Shown here one piece after another: positions 25,701-34,981 of a stretch of DNA of 64,000 nt. Origin of the DNA: Litorilinea aerophila (GTDB taxonomy: Bacteria; Chloroflexota; Anaerolineae; Caldilineales; Caldilineaceae); contig NZ_VIGC02000004.1 in the NCBI RefSeq assembly GCF_006569185.2, positions 1-64,000 of the forward strand, written 5' to 3'. The position numbers were made by a program, and so were the translations under genes. How positions within the stretch are numbered: the stretch's first letter is position 1; each line of letters opens with the position of its first letter. Below the pieces are notes generated by a model. The model did no database searches. It was not told the DNA's origin and saw only the letters and a program-made list of their open reading frames with translations.

Positions 25701-28143
25701 CCGTAGAACGCCCCACAAAATCCACCCCGGTCGCATCCGGCGGCACGGACACCGTGCGGGAAGCCGGCGAGAAGGTGAAGTCCTCCTTGGCCGGCGTGAC
25801 CGTATAGGTCCCTTCTGCCAATCCGCTCAGGGTATAGCGGCCGTCGCCGTCCGTGGTGGTGGTATGCCCCGCGTCGTCCGTGATGGTTACACCGGACAGG
25901 GGGGCTCCGTTGGCGTTCGTCACCCGACCGGAGACAGAGTGGGTAGCTGGCTCTACATCCGGTGCCAGTTTGACCACAAAGGTATCTGAATCGCCGTCGA
26001 AGACATTATCGAAGGCTCCTGGCGTGATCGGGAAGTCAGAGGAGCCGGTCCAACCTGTGACGTAGATATTTCCATTCTTATCTATAGTGATGTCTTGGCT
26101 TTCCTCCCTATCTGTTCCTCCCAGGAGGGTGACATAGGGGAGGTCGTTTTCCATGGGGTTCAGCTTGACCAGGAAGATATCGAGATTGTCATAATTGTTA
26201 TGGCCATTGTTCAAGCTATTATCATACACTTCTGGTGTGGCTGGAAAATCAGAAGATAGAGTTTGGCCCGTGATGTAAGCGTTTCCGTTCTCATCTACAT
26301 GGATGCCTGTACCCAAATCCCAATTGCTCCCCCCTAAAAAGGTAGCGTAGAGAACGTTGCCTCCTTCAGGGCCCAGCTTAGTCACAAAGACATCGCTAGG
26401 GCCATCAAGGCTAGTATCATAGGCTCCAGGAGTGACTGGGAAGTCGGAGGAGCTAGTGTTACCTGTGATCAAGGCATTCCCATCCGGATCCACGGCAATA
26501 TCGGAGCCAAAGTCTTCATTATTTCCTCCTAAGAAAGTGGCATATAAGAGATCGCTTCCTATGGGGCTAAACTTGGCTACGAAGATATCGTGGTAGCCGC
26601 CGTTAAAGCTCGTGTTATAGGCCTTTGGCGTGACCGGGAAGTCGAAGGAGCTAGTAGTGCCCGTGATATAGGCGTTTCCATCCGTATCCACGGCGATACG
26701 GGCGCCATCATCCCAGCTGCTTCCCCCCAAGAAGGTAGCGTAAGCGAGGTTGCTCCCCAAGGAGCCCAACTTGGCTATGAAGACATCTACATAGCCGTTA
26801 AAGCCCATATCATGAGCTCCGGGTGTAGTTGGGAAGTCGGAGGATTCAGTAGTGCCTGTGATGTATGCGTTCCCATTTCCATCTACGTCAATACCAGTGC
26901 CTCCATCTAAGTTGCTTCCTCCTAAGAAGGTAGCGTAGAGGAGGTTGTTTCCTGTAGGGTTCAGCTTCGCTACAAAGATGTCCCGGTTGCCATTGAAGCT
27001 TACATCGTAGGCTTCTAATGTAACTGGGAAATCGTAAGAATCAGTGGTGCCCGTGACATAAGCATTGCCGTTCTGATCCACTATGATATCGTTGCCCCAC
27101 TCGTTACCAGCTCCTCCTAGGAAAGAGGTGTAGAGAAGAGTGTTTCCTGTAGGGCTCAGCTTGGCTACAAAGGCATCACTGGAACCGTTGTGGAACGAGT
27201 CGTAGGCCCCCGGCGTGGCCGGGAAGTCGGGGGAATCGGTCCAGCCCGTCACGTAGGCGTTGCCGCTTCCGTCCACGGCGATGGCATAGCTCTGGTCACC
27301 ACCGCTTCCCCCCAGGAAGGTGGCGTAGGCCAGGTCGGAGGCGCCGGCCGCTTGGACAGAGGGGCCGGGGAGCCAGGGGGCGGAGGAGAAGGGGGAAGTC
27401 ACCTCAAAGGTCTGGGCGTTGATCCGTTCCACGTTCCCACGTTCCACGTTTGCACGTTCCACGCGGAGCAGGGGCAGGGTGAAGTCGCCCACCGCCGTGC
27501 GTAGGCGCAAGCCCTGCCTGCCGCTGGCAGTGGCGAGCACATCTACCTCTTCCTCTTCCGCCCCCTCTACTTGCAGATGTACGGCGGAAAGATCGGCGCC
27601 AGCCCGGGTCACCAGCCGCCAGCTCCAGCGGCCGGCCTCACCCGTCACCTCCAGATCCACGCCCGGATAGAGGTCAACATAGCGCACCCCGCTCCAGACC
27701 GGCACGTGGGTGCGCCACTTCTCGGGGTCGTTGCCCAGGAAGTAGTTCACCGAGGTCTCCAGTCGGCCGAAGGGCTCCAGACGGGGGTGGGGGGTGGCGC
27801 CGGGGAAGGTGAGCTTGAGGTTGACGCCCTGCACGTTAGCGGGTTCCACGTTGGCAGGTTCCCCTCTCAAACGTTCCAACGTACCACCCTGCGCACGTTC
27901 CACGGCGCTTATCCAGAGGGCATCCTCGGCCAGCCAGAGGGCCCGGTCGCCGCCGTAGACGCGGAAGCGGACCCCCTCGGGGAACTGGCCCACGTTCTCG
28001 ATGAACATCACCGAACTGCTCCCCAATGCCGGCATGGCCGGGTCGCTGCCCGTGCCGGCCCCGACCTGGGCCGCCGCAGGCCTGCTCAGGGTCAGGGCCA
28101 GCAGGGAGAGCAGGATCCCGATCTGCCAGATTTTCGTTTTCAT
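22798..28143 (-). CDS. Giant secreted SBBP-repeat protein
   Basis: This 1781-residue exported protein starts at ATG 28143 (signal ILLSLLALTLSRPAAA; weak GAAGGAA site). The frame is open upstream but without signal or homology. Domains are: an N-terminal DUF7948-like block (MFIENVGQFPEGVRFRVYGG); seven SBBP beta-propeller repeats of about 57 residues (LLYATFLGG...NAYVTGTT...FVAKLNPTG); a carboxypeptidase-regulatory-like domain (SGRVTNANGAPLSGVTITDD); an invasin/Big-1-like Ig domain (DSVPADGASRASIVVQL); a long alpha-helical region I do not recognise (about 1000-1250); and DUF11-like beta domains. It ends with two tail motifs, NVIYLPVVQ and, 28 residues later, RIYLPWAGR. It is probably a surface or matrix protein. 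Confidence 0.85.
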   Translation of the reverse strand: MKTKIWQIGILLSLLALTLSRPAAAQVGAGTGSDPAMPALGSSSVMFIENVGQFPEGVRFRVYGGDRALWLAEDALWISAVERAQGGTLERLRGEPANVEPANVQGVNLKLTFPGATPHPRLEPFGRLETSVNYFLGNDPEKWRTHVPVWSGVRYVDLYPGVDLEVTGEAGRWSWRLVTRAGADLSAVHLQVEGAEEEEVDVLATASGRQGLRLRTAVGDFTLPLLRVERANVERGNVERINAQTFEVTSPFSSAPWLPGPSVQAAGASDLAYATFLGGSGGDQSYAIAVDGSGNAYVTGWTDSPDFPATPGAYDSFHNGSSDAFVAKLSPTGNTLLYTSFLGGAGNEWGNDIIVDQNGNAYVTGTTDSYDFPVTLEAYDVSFNGNRDIFVAKLNPTGNNLLYATFLGGSNLDGGTGIDVDGNGNAYITGTTESSDFPTTPGAHDMGFNGYVDVFIAKLGSLGSNLAYATFLGGSSWDDGARIAVDTDGNAYITGTTSSFDFPVTPKAYNTSFNGGYHDIFVAKFSPIGSDLLYATFLGGNNEDFGSDIAVDPDGNALITGNTSSSDFPVTPGAYDTSLDGPSDVFVTKLGPEGGNVLYATFLGGSNWDLGTGIHVDENGNAYITGQTLSSDFPATPEVYDNSLNNGHNNYDNLDIFLVKLNPMENDLPYVTLLGGTDREESQDITIDKNGNIYVTGWTGSSDFPITPGAFDNVFDGDSDTFVVKLAPDVEPATHSVSGRVTNANGAPLSGVTITDDAGHTTTTDGDGRYTLSGLAEGTYTVTPAKEDFTFSPASRTVSVPPDATGVDFVGRSTAMVDPMRSVLYSQPDSVPADGASRASIVVQLLNAAGQPVPGKTVWLESSRGVLDLVEQPLLATDNNGRVVGSVRSTAPGTATIFATVLDDGIRLSRSTVVTFTTYAPPSGTFLHSIDRIVNIATDSLDYIKGDAQEIAEHGAYFRGEIGANAAQLAADFVFGMADVLGGLSQSGNLENLKLAFRLKCPGCYIPGTWNTQFANAHPRVYRLFELSFAKLGGTPPEELTELLGWGGLKFFTGELAGYSAKSLSKSIAKDQLRKHLFGVNDGTQTLLYPTVDRTAEELKDFLRERRSQLLANLPGMSEADQKTYEADLKLRTGALILLGQRLRYPRLTLTDLRRAHSERSNALANFVWRTSAKLLASYFLDGAGLVALGGSRTLLDTYVNAKNLGESIQMYNLAVSTLAGSPDILQQIHETASRGLLQILLRQDPNPATGRVQRIVHRSEGTGWGPFWNETDSWSEVHLENTSSNEVTFYVTARYRVDTSRFGLPWATIFTQEEATINLKPGTTGVVRLNYKKDSGTTGISPTQESDIEFVILGANDWGVYFVDSVISSWNPTRLSSSSAAASSAEQEAMPIDPPLSTYILPVPWRQQHEAQLWINNPFTSTVPVTVTQTLPAGIELLDAGGAVQSGSSITWHTVVNPTAMKVLTFTFGFPGAPGTEGMLPPATLSLVNPLDGQELTADSNAVAFQALWPFALDYALPRAVLPGEEVPVVVTVTNWLEENPVSGSLTIRVLDTLSNTVYTNSQPFEVPNGSEATVLFALPGTLAKGNYVVRGQVNAESASHEAFADLVQVGLPGPNLNYEVTPLGVVYPGDFLTYTLSFTNSLGFPLNNTVLTTSIPAGVTVLPQSITDGGTIEFGQVRWMLGTVENGEKVERSFVVKVNTEVVSSTKRLYLTSEPRLTADEIAPVLGITMLNTAIVPENSTQNVIYLPVVQTLYPNPREQRTESLKSLEWRIYLPWAGR

Positions 28144-28244
28144 AGTCGTTCCTTCGGTCTTTTTGTTTTTGTCTTCTCCAGCGTTGTGCGCAGCCGGGGC
28201 AAGCCGCCTTTCGGCCGGCCCACCCCGGCCCCGTGTCCCCACGC

Positions 28245-28376
28245 TCACCGCGCCGGCGTGATGGACACGTCGTCGAAGTGCAGGGTGCCTGTGGGATTGG
28301 CGCCGCCGAATAGGAGTGGCAAGAGGAGCGCCATGCAAACCAGAAGACCGAATCCGGTGAAAACGCGCCCTTTCAT
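28245..28376 (-). pseudogene. Internally deleted secreted-protein gene
   Basis: ATG 28376, with an AGGAGG site, starts a 43-residue frame: a signal peptide (MKGRVFTGFGLLVCMALLLP) followed at once by PTGTLHFDDVSITPAR and a stop. The signal is closely related to that of the next gene upstream (MKARVLTGFCPLFCVALFLA at 32132), while HFDDVSI resembles the end of a carbohydrate-binding beta-sandwich. A gene body has evidently been lost between the two ends. The translation signals remain intact, so a tiny exported peptide is possible. Confidence 0.6.
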
Positions 28377-28523
28377 TTGAGCCTCCTGCTTTACATAGAT
28401 GCCGTGGCCGGGTATGCTCTTCGGCCAGCGTAAGTATAGCCCCCCCGCCACTACCCCGCCATGGGCATCTCCCGGCGTGTTGTAGCAGTCGATCTCCATG
28501 AGATGGGTTGGGGGTAAGCCTGG

Positions 28524-31500
28524 TCAACGTTCCACAACAGGTAGATAGATGAACTCCTGTTCACCGAAGAGGCCGAAGAGGCTCAAGTGGCAGACCGGCA
28601 CGGAAAGGCGATTCTGGGCCGGCTGGCGGTTATACGGGCCACAGGCTGCGTCCGTCCAGCTCAGGGTGTCCGGATCCCATCGCAACAGTACCAACAGCTC
28701 TTCGTCCAGACCGAAGACTTCGGCATCGGTGTAATCGATGGTGACCTGGATAGGCGACGATAGGGAGAGGTTTTCTTGCAAGATGCCGCCCTGATAGACG
28801 TTGAGCTGGAAAGCTCTGCCGGCCAGGCGGTGGTTGGGTGGCCGCCAGCCCAGATTGAAGGGCGCATAGACCAGCGTGCTGCCCGCCGGCAACAGGTTTG
28901 CCGGGACGCTCACCATGCTCTTGCCCCCGTCGGCGTAGTTGAACTCCAGGGTGTGGGGCTGGCTCGGATCGGTAATTGTCACAGAGGCCTGCTGGGTTGA
29001 TTGCATCTCCCATACTTCAGCGCCGTTGGCGCTGTTGTTGACGCCAAGGTAAAGGCGGCCGTTATGCTCAGCCATAGCGTTGAGCCATACATAGGTGTTG
29101 TTGCTATCCCCCAGGCCTTCAAGAGCAGCTGGTTCCCAATCGGTCCCATTTATTGTGCGCCAGAGTCGAAAGCCGTTGAACGTATTCTGTGTGGCTGCAT
29201 AGAGATATCCACCGGTGACGAGCCCACCGAAGATATATTGATTTTGGGGGTTGCCAAAACCGTTATCGACGACTTTGACCCAATCGTTTTGGCTATTGCA
29301 GATAGTTGCGATACAACGCCAAATTTCGGCTCCTTTGGTTGTGCCGACGACACGAGAAATAAATGCATATAGCGCGTTGTTGAAAACGATGAGCCTTTCT
29401 ACGCGATGTGCTTCTAAATCACCAAATCCCGGGTCATTTACGCGCACCCAGTTGGTTCCGTCGTAGCGCCACACCTCACCTCCCAGCGGGCCATCGGAAT
29501 GTGCATCATTTTGCCAGTCTCCATGACGGGTGCCTGCATACAGGTAGCCGTTGTATTCCACCAGCGACAGGACACCGGTGTTGTATGGGTCACCGAAGCC
29601 GCCAGAGGCAATCTGTTGCCAGTTCTGTCCATCGGCTGTGCGCCAGATCTCGGCGCCTAGTGTGCTGTGATCTTGCCTATCCAGAGTTGCGTACAAATAG
29701 CCTCCCAGTGCGGCCATTGTGGGCACCCACCGATAGTCGGTGCCGATACTCCCTGGCGGTGTCACGTTCTCCCACGTGGTACCATCCGCCGTGCGCCAGA
29801 ACTGTGGCCCGTTGGTATGCCAGTTGTTACAATCTGGGTCATCACAGATGAAGGTAAACGTGGCCGCATAAAGATGGTTATTGAACACAGCCATAGCATC
29901 GATCTCAACGTTTGTGCTATCGCCAAAACCCAAGTTGTTCACCGTACTCCAAGAGCCATCATTTTCTAAACGCCATACATATGGCCGGTATCCCGAAGCA
30001 TAGAGATGGCCTTTGAAATTCACCAGGTTGCTGATCCATGTGTTCTGTCGTTCCCCAAACCCATTGATGTTCACCTGCTTCCAACCTGGCACGCCCGGCG
30101 CGAATTTTTGGATGCGATGGTTGTTGGTGTCGGTCACATAGACGTTACCAGCGCTGTCTACCGTCACGCCACGAGCACCACGAAATTGCCCGGTCCGGCT
30201 CCCCCAACTTCCCCCGATGGTAGTCAGGTAATTGCCGCCTTCATCAAAGACTTGAATGCGATTATTCCATTCATCAGCCACATAGAGCCGGTTAAAGTTG
30301 TCTACAAACAGGTTGTTCGGTCCATTGAAATGAGCAAAATCGTTGCTCCGGATGCCGGTCTCCCCCATGGTGCGCACGTACTGACGATTGGCATCGAAGA
30401 CCTGGACGCGGTGGTTGTCCCGGTCGGAGACGTAGATCGTACCGTTACTGTCTACGGCAACATCCTCCGGCAAGTTGAAATGGGCGTGATCGGTGCCTGC
30501 TTGACCCGGCGTTCCCAGAGTCGCGACTAGCTCCAGGCCCGTGTTGTAGATTCTAACTGTGTGGTTGCATGAATTAGCCACGTAGAGATAGCCGTTGCTG
30601 GGAGCAAGGGCTACCCCGCCCGGGCACTCCAGGCCATCTATCGTGGCGTGGTATGAACCGTCCGGGTTGTAAATTTGCACCCGATTATGCCAGCGATCAG
30701 CGACATAAACCCGCCCATTGGCATCAACAGCCACGTCATCCGGGTTGTTTAGCCGGTCATTGCTGTGATCCCAATCGCCTTTGACGCCTGCCGCGCCTAC
30801 CGCCCATATCGGTGTGCCATCAGGGGAAAGCTTGTTTAGCCGGTGGCCGTGCTCTTCTGTTAAATAGAAGTTCCCATCATCGGCGATGGCTATACCTGTC
30901 GGGGTATTGTAATGGTAGCCGTCAGTAACGTAAGGAACGCCGGTCACACCGTACGTGCGTATATAGTTCCAGGTGCTTCCCGAAGGAAAGAACTGCTGCA
31001 CACGGGTATTCACCCAATCGGCCACATACAGATTGCCCATGGCATCCACGGCGACATCGGAGGGGTTTTTGAACTGGTTGTTATCCGTCCCCCAACCTGC
31101 CCCAATTGTGGTCACATGAGCCCGTGTGGAGCGGTGAAACACCCGGACCTGGTCATTCCAGGTATCGGCCACATAGATGTAATTTGCATCTACAGCCACG
31201 CCAGATGGGTTGTTGAGTCCACCAATGGTTGCCACATAGCCGGGCGATGCGGGGTTCGTGATATTGAAAATCTGCACCCGATTGTTGCCGGCGTCTGCCA
31301 CATAGAGCTCAGTGCCGTAGATAGTGATGTGGCGTGGACCACAGAACTGAGTCTGTCCCGAACCACATATCCCCGTCTGACCGAGGGTGGCCAGATAGGT
31401 GCCATTGCTCTGGAAAATTTGAATCCGATGGTTGCCCCGTTCCCGGTTCCAGAAGGGAGCGCCATCACTGACGTAGATATTGCCATTGGCGTCAAAGGCT

Positions 31501-32132
31501 ACACTGATAGGGTCAACAAACTGGCTATTGCTGTTCCCTTCCACCCACATTTCCCCCAACTCGAGGATTTTCTGCCCGGAGGGGTCGAGTTGCACAACAC
31601 GGTTCGATGTGGCATCCACCACCCAGATGTTTCCCCCACCGTCGACCGCAACATCCACAATCTCCCAGAAGGACGTATCCCCACAGCCGTCGGGGAAACG
31701 GGCGCAGCCAAATTGCTGCTTGAAGTTCCCCGCATGATCATACTGGAGAACTCGGTTCCCCCACTGCTCACCAATCCAGATATTGCTTCCATCGGTGCCA
31801 ATGCCATAAGGGAAGTTAAGGTGTAGGGTATCAGCGGTGTAAGCTACTTCTGACACCCCAAACGTCTGTACGTAGCGGAAGCTCAGCCCCGGCTGGCCAA
31901 GGGGAATAGCGGCCGCATCCACGCTCTGGGTTTCCATCTTTGGCGCCTCGGCAAAGGGAGCGGAAGGTTTGCTCTCCGGGCCAGCCAAAGGTGGCCCCTC
32001 CGGCGCTGGGAGAATCTCCGCCGGACCTGGCGGCTGTAGCCCTTGGGCGGCAATCGGGAGGGCGGGCAATAGCGCCAGGAACAGCGCTACGCAAAACAGC
32101 GGGCAGAATCCGGTGAGAACTCGCGCTTTCAT
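28524..32132 (-). CDS. Secreted NHL-repeat beta-propeller protein
   Basis: This 1202-residue exported protein starts at ATG 32132, with AGGAG 7 nt upstream and a clear signal (LFLALLPALPIAAQG). Residues about 85-690 contain roughly ten NHL repeats (GIAIADDGNFYLTEEHGHR, VAVDANGRVYVADRWHNRVQ and similar), forming one or two six-bladed propellers. Residues about 720-1030 form a second propeller of another type (W-R-TADG, LYAGTRHGDW). A ZU5/beta-sandwich-like domain follows (DGGKSMVSVPANLLPAG), ending in FIYLPVVER. NHL propellers usually bind proteins or glycans; no enzyme motif is seen. The upstream open frame before 32132 lacks similarity. Confidence 0.87.
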   Translation of the reverse strand: MKARVLTGFCPLFCVALFLALLPALPIAAQGLQPPGPAEILPAPEGPPLAGPESKPSAPFAEAPKMETQSVDAAAIPLGQPGLSFRYVQTFGVSEVAYTADTLHLNFPYGIGTDGSNIWIGEQWGNRVLQYDHAGNFKQQFGCARFPDGCGDTSFWEIVDVAVDGGGNIWVVDATSNRVVQLDPSGQKILELGEMWVEGNSNSQFVDPISVAFDANGNIYVSDGAPFWNRERGNHRIQIFQSNGTYLATLGQTGICGSGQTQFCGPRHITIYGTELYVADAGNNRVQIFNITNPASPGYVATIGGLNNPSGVAVDANYIYVADTWNDQVRVFHRSTRAHVTTIGAGWGTDNNQFKNPSDVAVDAMGNLYVADWVNTRVQQFFPSGSTWNYIRTYGVTGVPYVTDGYHYNTPTGIAIADDGNFYLTEEHGHRLNKLSPDGTPIWAVGAAGVKGDWDHSNDRLNNPDDVAVDANGRVYVADRWHNRVQIYNPDGSYHATIDGLECPGGVALAPSNGYLYVANSCNHTVRIYNTGLELVATLGTPGQAGTDHAHFNLPEDVAVDSNGTIYVSDRDNHRVQVFDANRQYVRTMGETGIRSNDFAHFNGPNNLFVDNFNRLYVADEWNNRIQVFDEGGNYLTTIGGSWGSRTGQFRGARGVTVDSAGNVYVTDTNNHRIQKFAPGVPGWKQVNINGFGERQNTWISNLVNFKGHLYASGYRPYVWRLENDGSWSTVNNLGFGDSTNVEIDAMAVFNNHLYAATFTFICDDPDCNNWHTNGPQFWRTADGTTWENVTPPGSIGTDYRWVPTMAALGGYLYATLDRQDHSTLGAEIWRTADGQNWQQIASGGFGDPYNTGVLSLVEYNGYLYAGTRHGDWQNDAHSDGPLGGEVWRYDGTNWVRVNDPGFGDLEAHRVERLIVFNNALYAFISRVVGTTKGAEIWRCIATICNSQNDWVKVVDNGFGNPQNQYIFGGLVTGGYLYAATQNTFNGFRLWRTINGTDWEPAALEGLGDSNNTYVWLNAMAEHNGRLYLGVNNSANGAEVWEMQSTQQASVTITDPSQPHTLEFNYADGGKSMVSVPANLLPAGSTLVYAPFNLGWRPPNHRLAGRAFQLNVYQGGILQENLSLSSPIQVTIDYTDAEVFGLDEELLVLLRWDPDTLSWTDAACGPYNRQPAQNRLSVPVCHLSLFGLFGEQEFIYLPVVER

Positions 32133-32354
32133 TTTGCTCTCCTGTTTTGTAATGGATTTGGGATTTGGGTGTTCGCTGTGCCGACATAATGCAGGTGTCG
32201 TCGAAGTAGCGTATCCTGGGCGAGCGACGGCAGATGCGCACTCCTCGGGCCCTTCCGGTTTCTCCTCCATCAGGGGCGTGCTGTCCTGACGACGGCATTC
32301 GTCTGTCAATTCGGCGGCTTGGGTTGGCTCCATGGCAAATCAAGGCAGATGGTA

Positions 32355-32489
32355 TTAGCGGTCGCGCAGCACCAGCGGCAGGTAGAGCTGCACTGCATTG
32401 TTCAGGTTTGTGGTGCTCAGATTTAATGTATAGGTGGCCTCACAACCATAGCTGCTGTCCCTCGCAGGGGATATCTGGATGAAGTACTT
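32355..32489 (-). pseudogene. C-terminal remnant with YLP tail
   Basis: The frame ending at 32355 encodes FIQISPARDSSYGCEATYTL followed by NLST...NAVQLYLPLVLRDR. This looks like the last beta strands of a pre-peptidase C-terminal (PPC)-type domain plus the tail motif shared by the intact secreted proteins here. No start, signal or upstream domain is left. The upstream boundary coincides with an 83-bp repeat also found before the next gene, so the rest was probably lost by recombination. Confidence 0.6.
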
Positions 32490-32503
32490 TCTTCTACGGA
32501 TTC

Positions 32504-32586
32504 CACCTCGGTGTCGAAACAGCCTGGCTGCTGAATGGTGCATTCGTTCTTCCGCAAGGCCGGCTCATCGCTGAATGAAAGGCAGG
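32504..32586. repeat. 83-bp direct repeat, copy 1
   Basis: This matches 34982-35064 without gaps, about 74 of 83 positions by eye and the first 38 identical (CACCTCGGTGTCGAAACAGC...). Read on the minus strand it contains the 3' end of a gene (codons for LPF-I-x-R and stop) followed by the 5' leader of the next. The two copies flank the LVIVD-protein gene and mark a duplication or deletion junction. Confidence 0.8.
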
Positions 32587-34976
32587 TACAGGGTGTTGCC
32601 TTCTGACCGAGTGCCCGGGCCTCCGGGATCGGTGATGACTCCGTTGGCGGCGAGGTCACCATCGCCCCGTCCACCGTCCACCAGATGGAGGGTAATGAGG
32701 TTGCCGTTTATCTGGGCGCCCGCGTTGGTGGTGGGGTCGTAGTCAAAGGGATACCAGTGGTCGGCTGGGTTATCGGCTGTAGGCCCGTACTTCCAGTAGC
32801 CGGAGGCCACAGGGCCGGTGTGGATGGTGAGGGTCAAGGTGACGGCACTGCCCGGGTTCAGGCCTTGCACCTGGAAGGTCAACAGGCCCTGGGGCAATTC
32901 CACCCCGGGCGGAGGAGTGACCGTAGGCGAGATGGATTGTACATTCGAGAGGGTGACGTCCTCGGGCCCGGCCAGGGTGATGGGGTGGCCGGTGGTGCTG
33001 ACCAGCGTCTCCACGTGGGGTTGTTGGTCGTCGGGGATGCCGTCCCCATTGCCGTCGCTCAGGGGCGGCGTGGACTCCTCAAAACGTAAGATAAACAGAC
33101 CCCCGTATCCATCTGCCACGTAGGCATAAGGGCCGGCGATTGCGACGACGGAGGCAGCCCACGGCGTATCATAGAATCCCACCTCAGTTGGGTTGGCCGG
33201 GTTGGAGACGTCGATGATGCGGAGGCCTGCTGCCTCGCTTGCCAGGTAGGCGTAGGAGCCAACGATTGCGACGTCTTGGAAGTCATACTCCACATTCTCT
33301 TCGCCCCGTGTGTCATAGAAACCTACCTGGGTCGGGTTGGCGGGATTTGAGATGTCAATGATGCGCAAGCCATTAGGGCCATCCGCCACGTAGGCGTAGG
33401 GACCGGCTACTGCGATGGCATTGACAGATCCCTGTATATTGTAGGAGCCCACTTCGATTGGATTACTGGGGGTGGAGATGTCAATAATACGTAGACCTCC
33501 ATCCGCCACGTAGGCATAGGAGTCGGCGACTGCGATGTCTACGGCCGTCCCCGGTGTGTTGTAGGAACCTACCTCGGTTGGGCTAGCGGGGTTAGAAATG
33601 TCGATGATACGCAAATCTCCATCCGCTATGTAAGCGTAATGACCCGCTACTACGACCTCTTGGACAGACCTCTCGTAGGCACCCACTTCGGTTGGGCTGA
33701 TCGGGCTGGCGATATTGATAATGCGTAATCCTGCATCTCTAACTGCCACATAAGCGTAAGAGCCGGCAACTGCGACATTGAAGGCAACTCCCGGCGTATT
33801 ATAGAAGCTAATCTGGTTGGGGTTTGCAGGGTTAGATACGTCGATGATGAACAAGCCTGTATCTACCCCTGCTACATAAGCATGAGCGCCGGCAACTGCA
33901 ACGTCGGAGACATACTCTGGTATCTCATAGGCACCCACTTCGATTGGACTACTGGGCTTGGAGATGTCGATGATGCGCAAGCCCTTATTCCCATCTGCCA
34001 TATAGGCATGAAAATCAGCGACTGCGACATCAAAGGCATGCCCCGGCGTGTCATAGGAGCCTACCTCGGTTGGGTTAGCGGGGTTGGAAATATCGATGAT
34101 ACGCAGATTCCCTTCTGTCACATAGGCGTAGTCACCAACGACTTCCACGTCGTCGGCTCCCCACCCTTCGTCGTAGGAGCTCACCTCGATCGGGTTAGCG
34201 GGATTGGAGACGTCGATGATGATCAGACTTTTGGCCGTCGGGCCAAATCCCCCTGATATTTCCGTTACATAGGCGTAAGAGCCGGCTACGGCGACGTCAA
34301 AGGCATATTCTTGTGTCTTATAGGTGCCCACTTCAGTGGGGTTGACAGGGTTGGAGACGTTAATGATACGCAGACCGCTATATCCTGCTGGCACGTAGAC
34401 ATAGGAACCCGCAACCGCGACGTTATGGACATCTCCCGACAAGTCGTAGGAGCTCACTTCAGTTGGATTGGCCGGATTAGAGATGTTGATGATACGCAGA
34501 CCTTTATCCCGAACCACCACATAGGCGTAATCACCGGCGACTGCGACCCCCTCAGCATCCCCGGGGGTGTCATAGGAGCCTACCTCGATCGGATTGGCCG
34601 GGTTGGAGATATCGATGATACGCAGACCTCCCCCTTCGGCTGCGACATAGACGTAGTTGCCCGAAACAGCCACGTTAGACACAGAATCCGGTAGCACCAC
34701 ATACCCCACCCGGGACAGATTGCCCGACCCGCTGAACTCCATCACGGCTAACTCAGGGCCAATGCCCGCGTAAATGTAATTTCCCTGGACAGCTACGGCC
34801 AGAGCAGAGCCCCCGATGTGTCCAACCAGTTCCACATTCTGGGCCTGCTGCACCAGGGCGGCGGCCTGGGCGCGGTCCGGGGACAGGGGCACGCCGTTCC
34901 CGAAGATGGACGGAGCCGCGCCCCAGGCCAGGAGGGCGATAAGCGAGAGCAGGGCAATGAACGGTTTTCTTCCCAT
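32565..34976 (-). CDS. Secreted LVIVD-repeat protein with choice-of-anchor U domain
   Basis: This 803-residue exported protein has a signal (ALLSLIALLAWGAAPSIFG). Residues about 50-630 consist of some 13 LVIVD beta-propeller repeats of about 43 residues, each with LRIIDISNPANPTEVGSYDT and VAVAGSYAYVAD. The C-terminal 150 residues form a domain of the choice-of-anchor U type (SGYWKYGPTADN, LVDGGRGDGDLAANGVI). The tail is TLYLPFIQR. ATG at 34976 follows GAGGTG. A truncated copy of its C-terminal domain lies at 22423-22755. A binding or structural surface role is likely; no catalytic residues are recognised. Confidence 0.88.
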   Translation of the reverse strand: MGRKPFIALLSLIALLAWGAAPSIFGNGVPLSPDRAQAAALVQQAQNVELVGHIGGSALAVAVQGNYIYAGIGPELAVMEFSGSGNLSRVGYVVLPDSVSNVAVSGNYVYVAAEGGGLRIIDISNPANPIEVGSYDTPGDAEGVAVAGDYAYVVVRDKGLRIINISNPANPTEVSSYDLSGDVHNVAVAGSYVYVPAGYSGLRIINVSNPVNPTEVGTYKTQEYAFDVAVAGSYAYVTEISGGFGPTAKSLIIIDVSNPANPIEVSSYDEGWGADDVEVVGDYAYVTEGNLRIIDISNPANPTEVGSYDTPGHAFDVAVADFHAYMADGNKGLRIIDISKPSSPIEVGAYEIPEYVSDVAVAGAHAYVAGVDTGLFIIDVSNPANPNQISFYNTPGVAFNVAVAGSYAYVAVRDAGLRIINIASPISPTEVGAYERSVQEVVVAGHYAYIADGDLRIIDISNPASPTEVGSYNTPGTAVDIAVADSYAYVADGGLRIIDISTPSNPIEVGSYNIQGSVNAIAVAGPYAYVADGPNGLRIIDISNPANPTQVGFYDTRGEENVEYDFQDVAIVGSYAYLASEAAGLRIIDVSNPANPTEVGFYDTPWAASVVAIAGPYAYVADGYGGLFILRFEESTPPLSDGNGDGIPDDQQPHVETLVSTTGHPITLAGPEDVTLSNVQSISPTVTPPPGVELPQGLLTFQVQGLNPGSAVTLTLTIHTGPVASGYWKYGPTADNPADHWYPFDYDPTTNAGAQINGNLITLHLVDGGRGDGDLAANGVITDPGGPGTRSEGNTLYLPFIQR

Positions 34977-34981
34977 GATTT

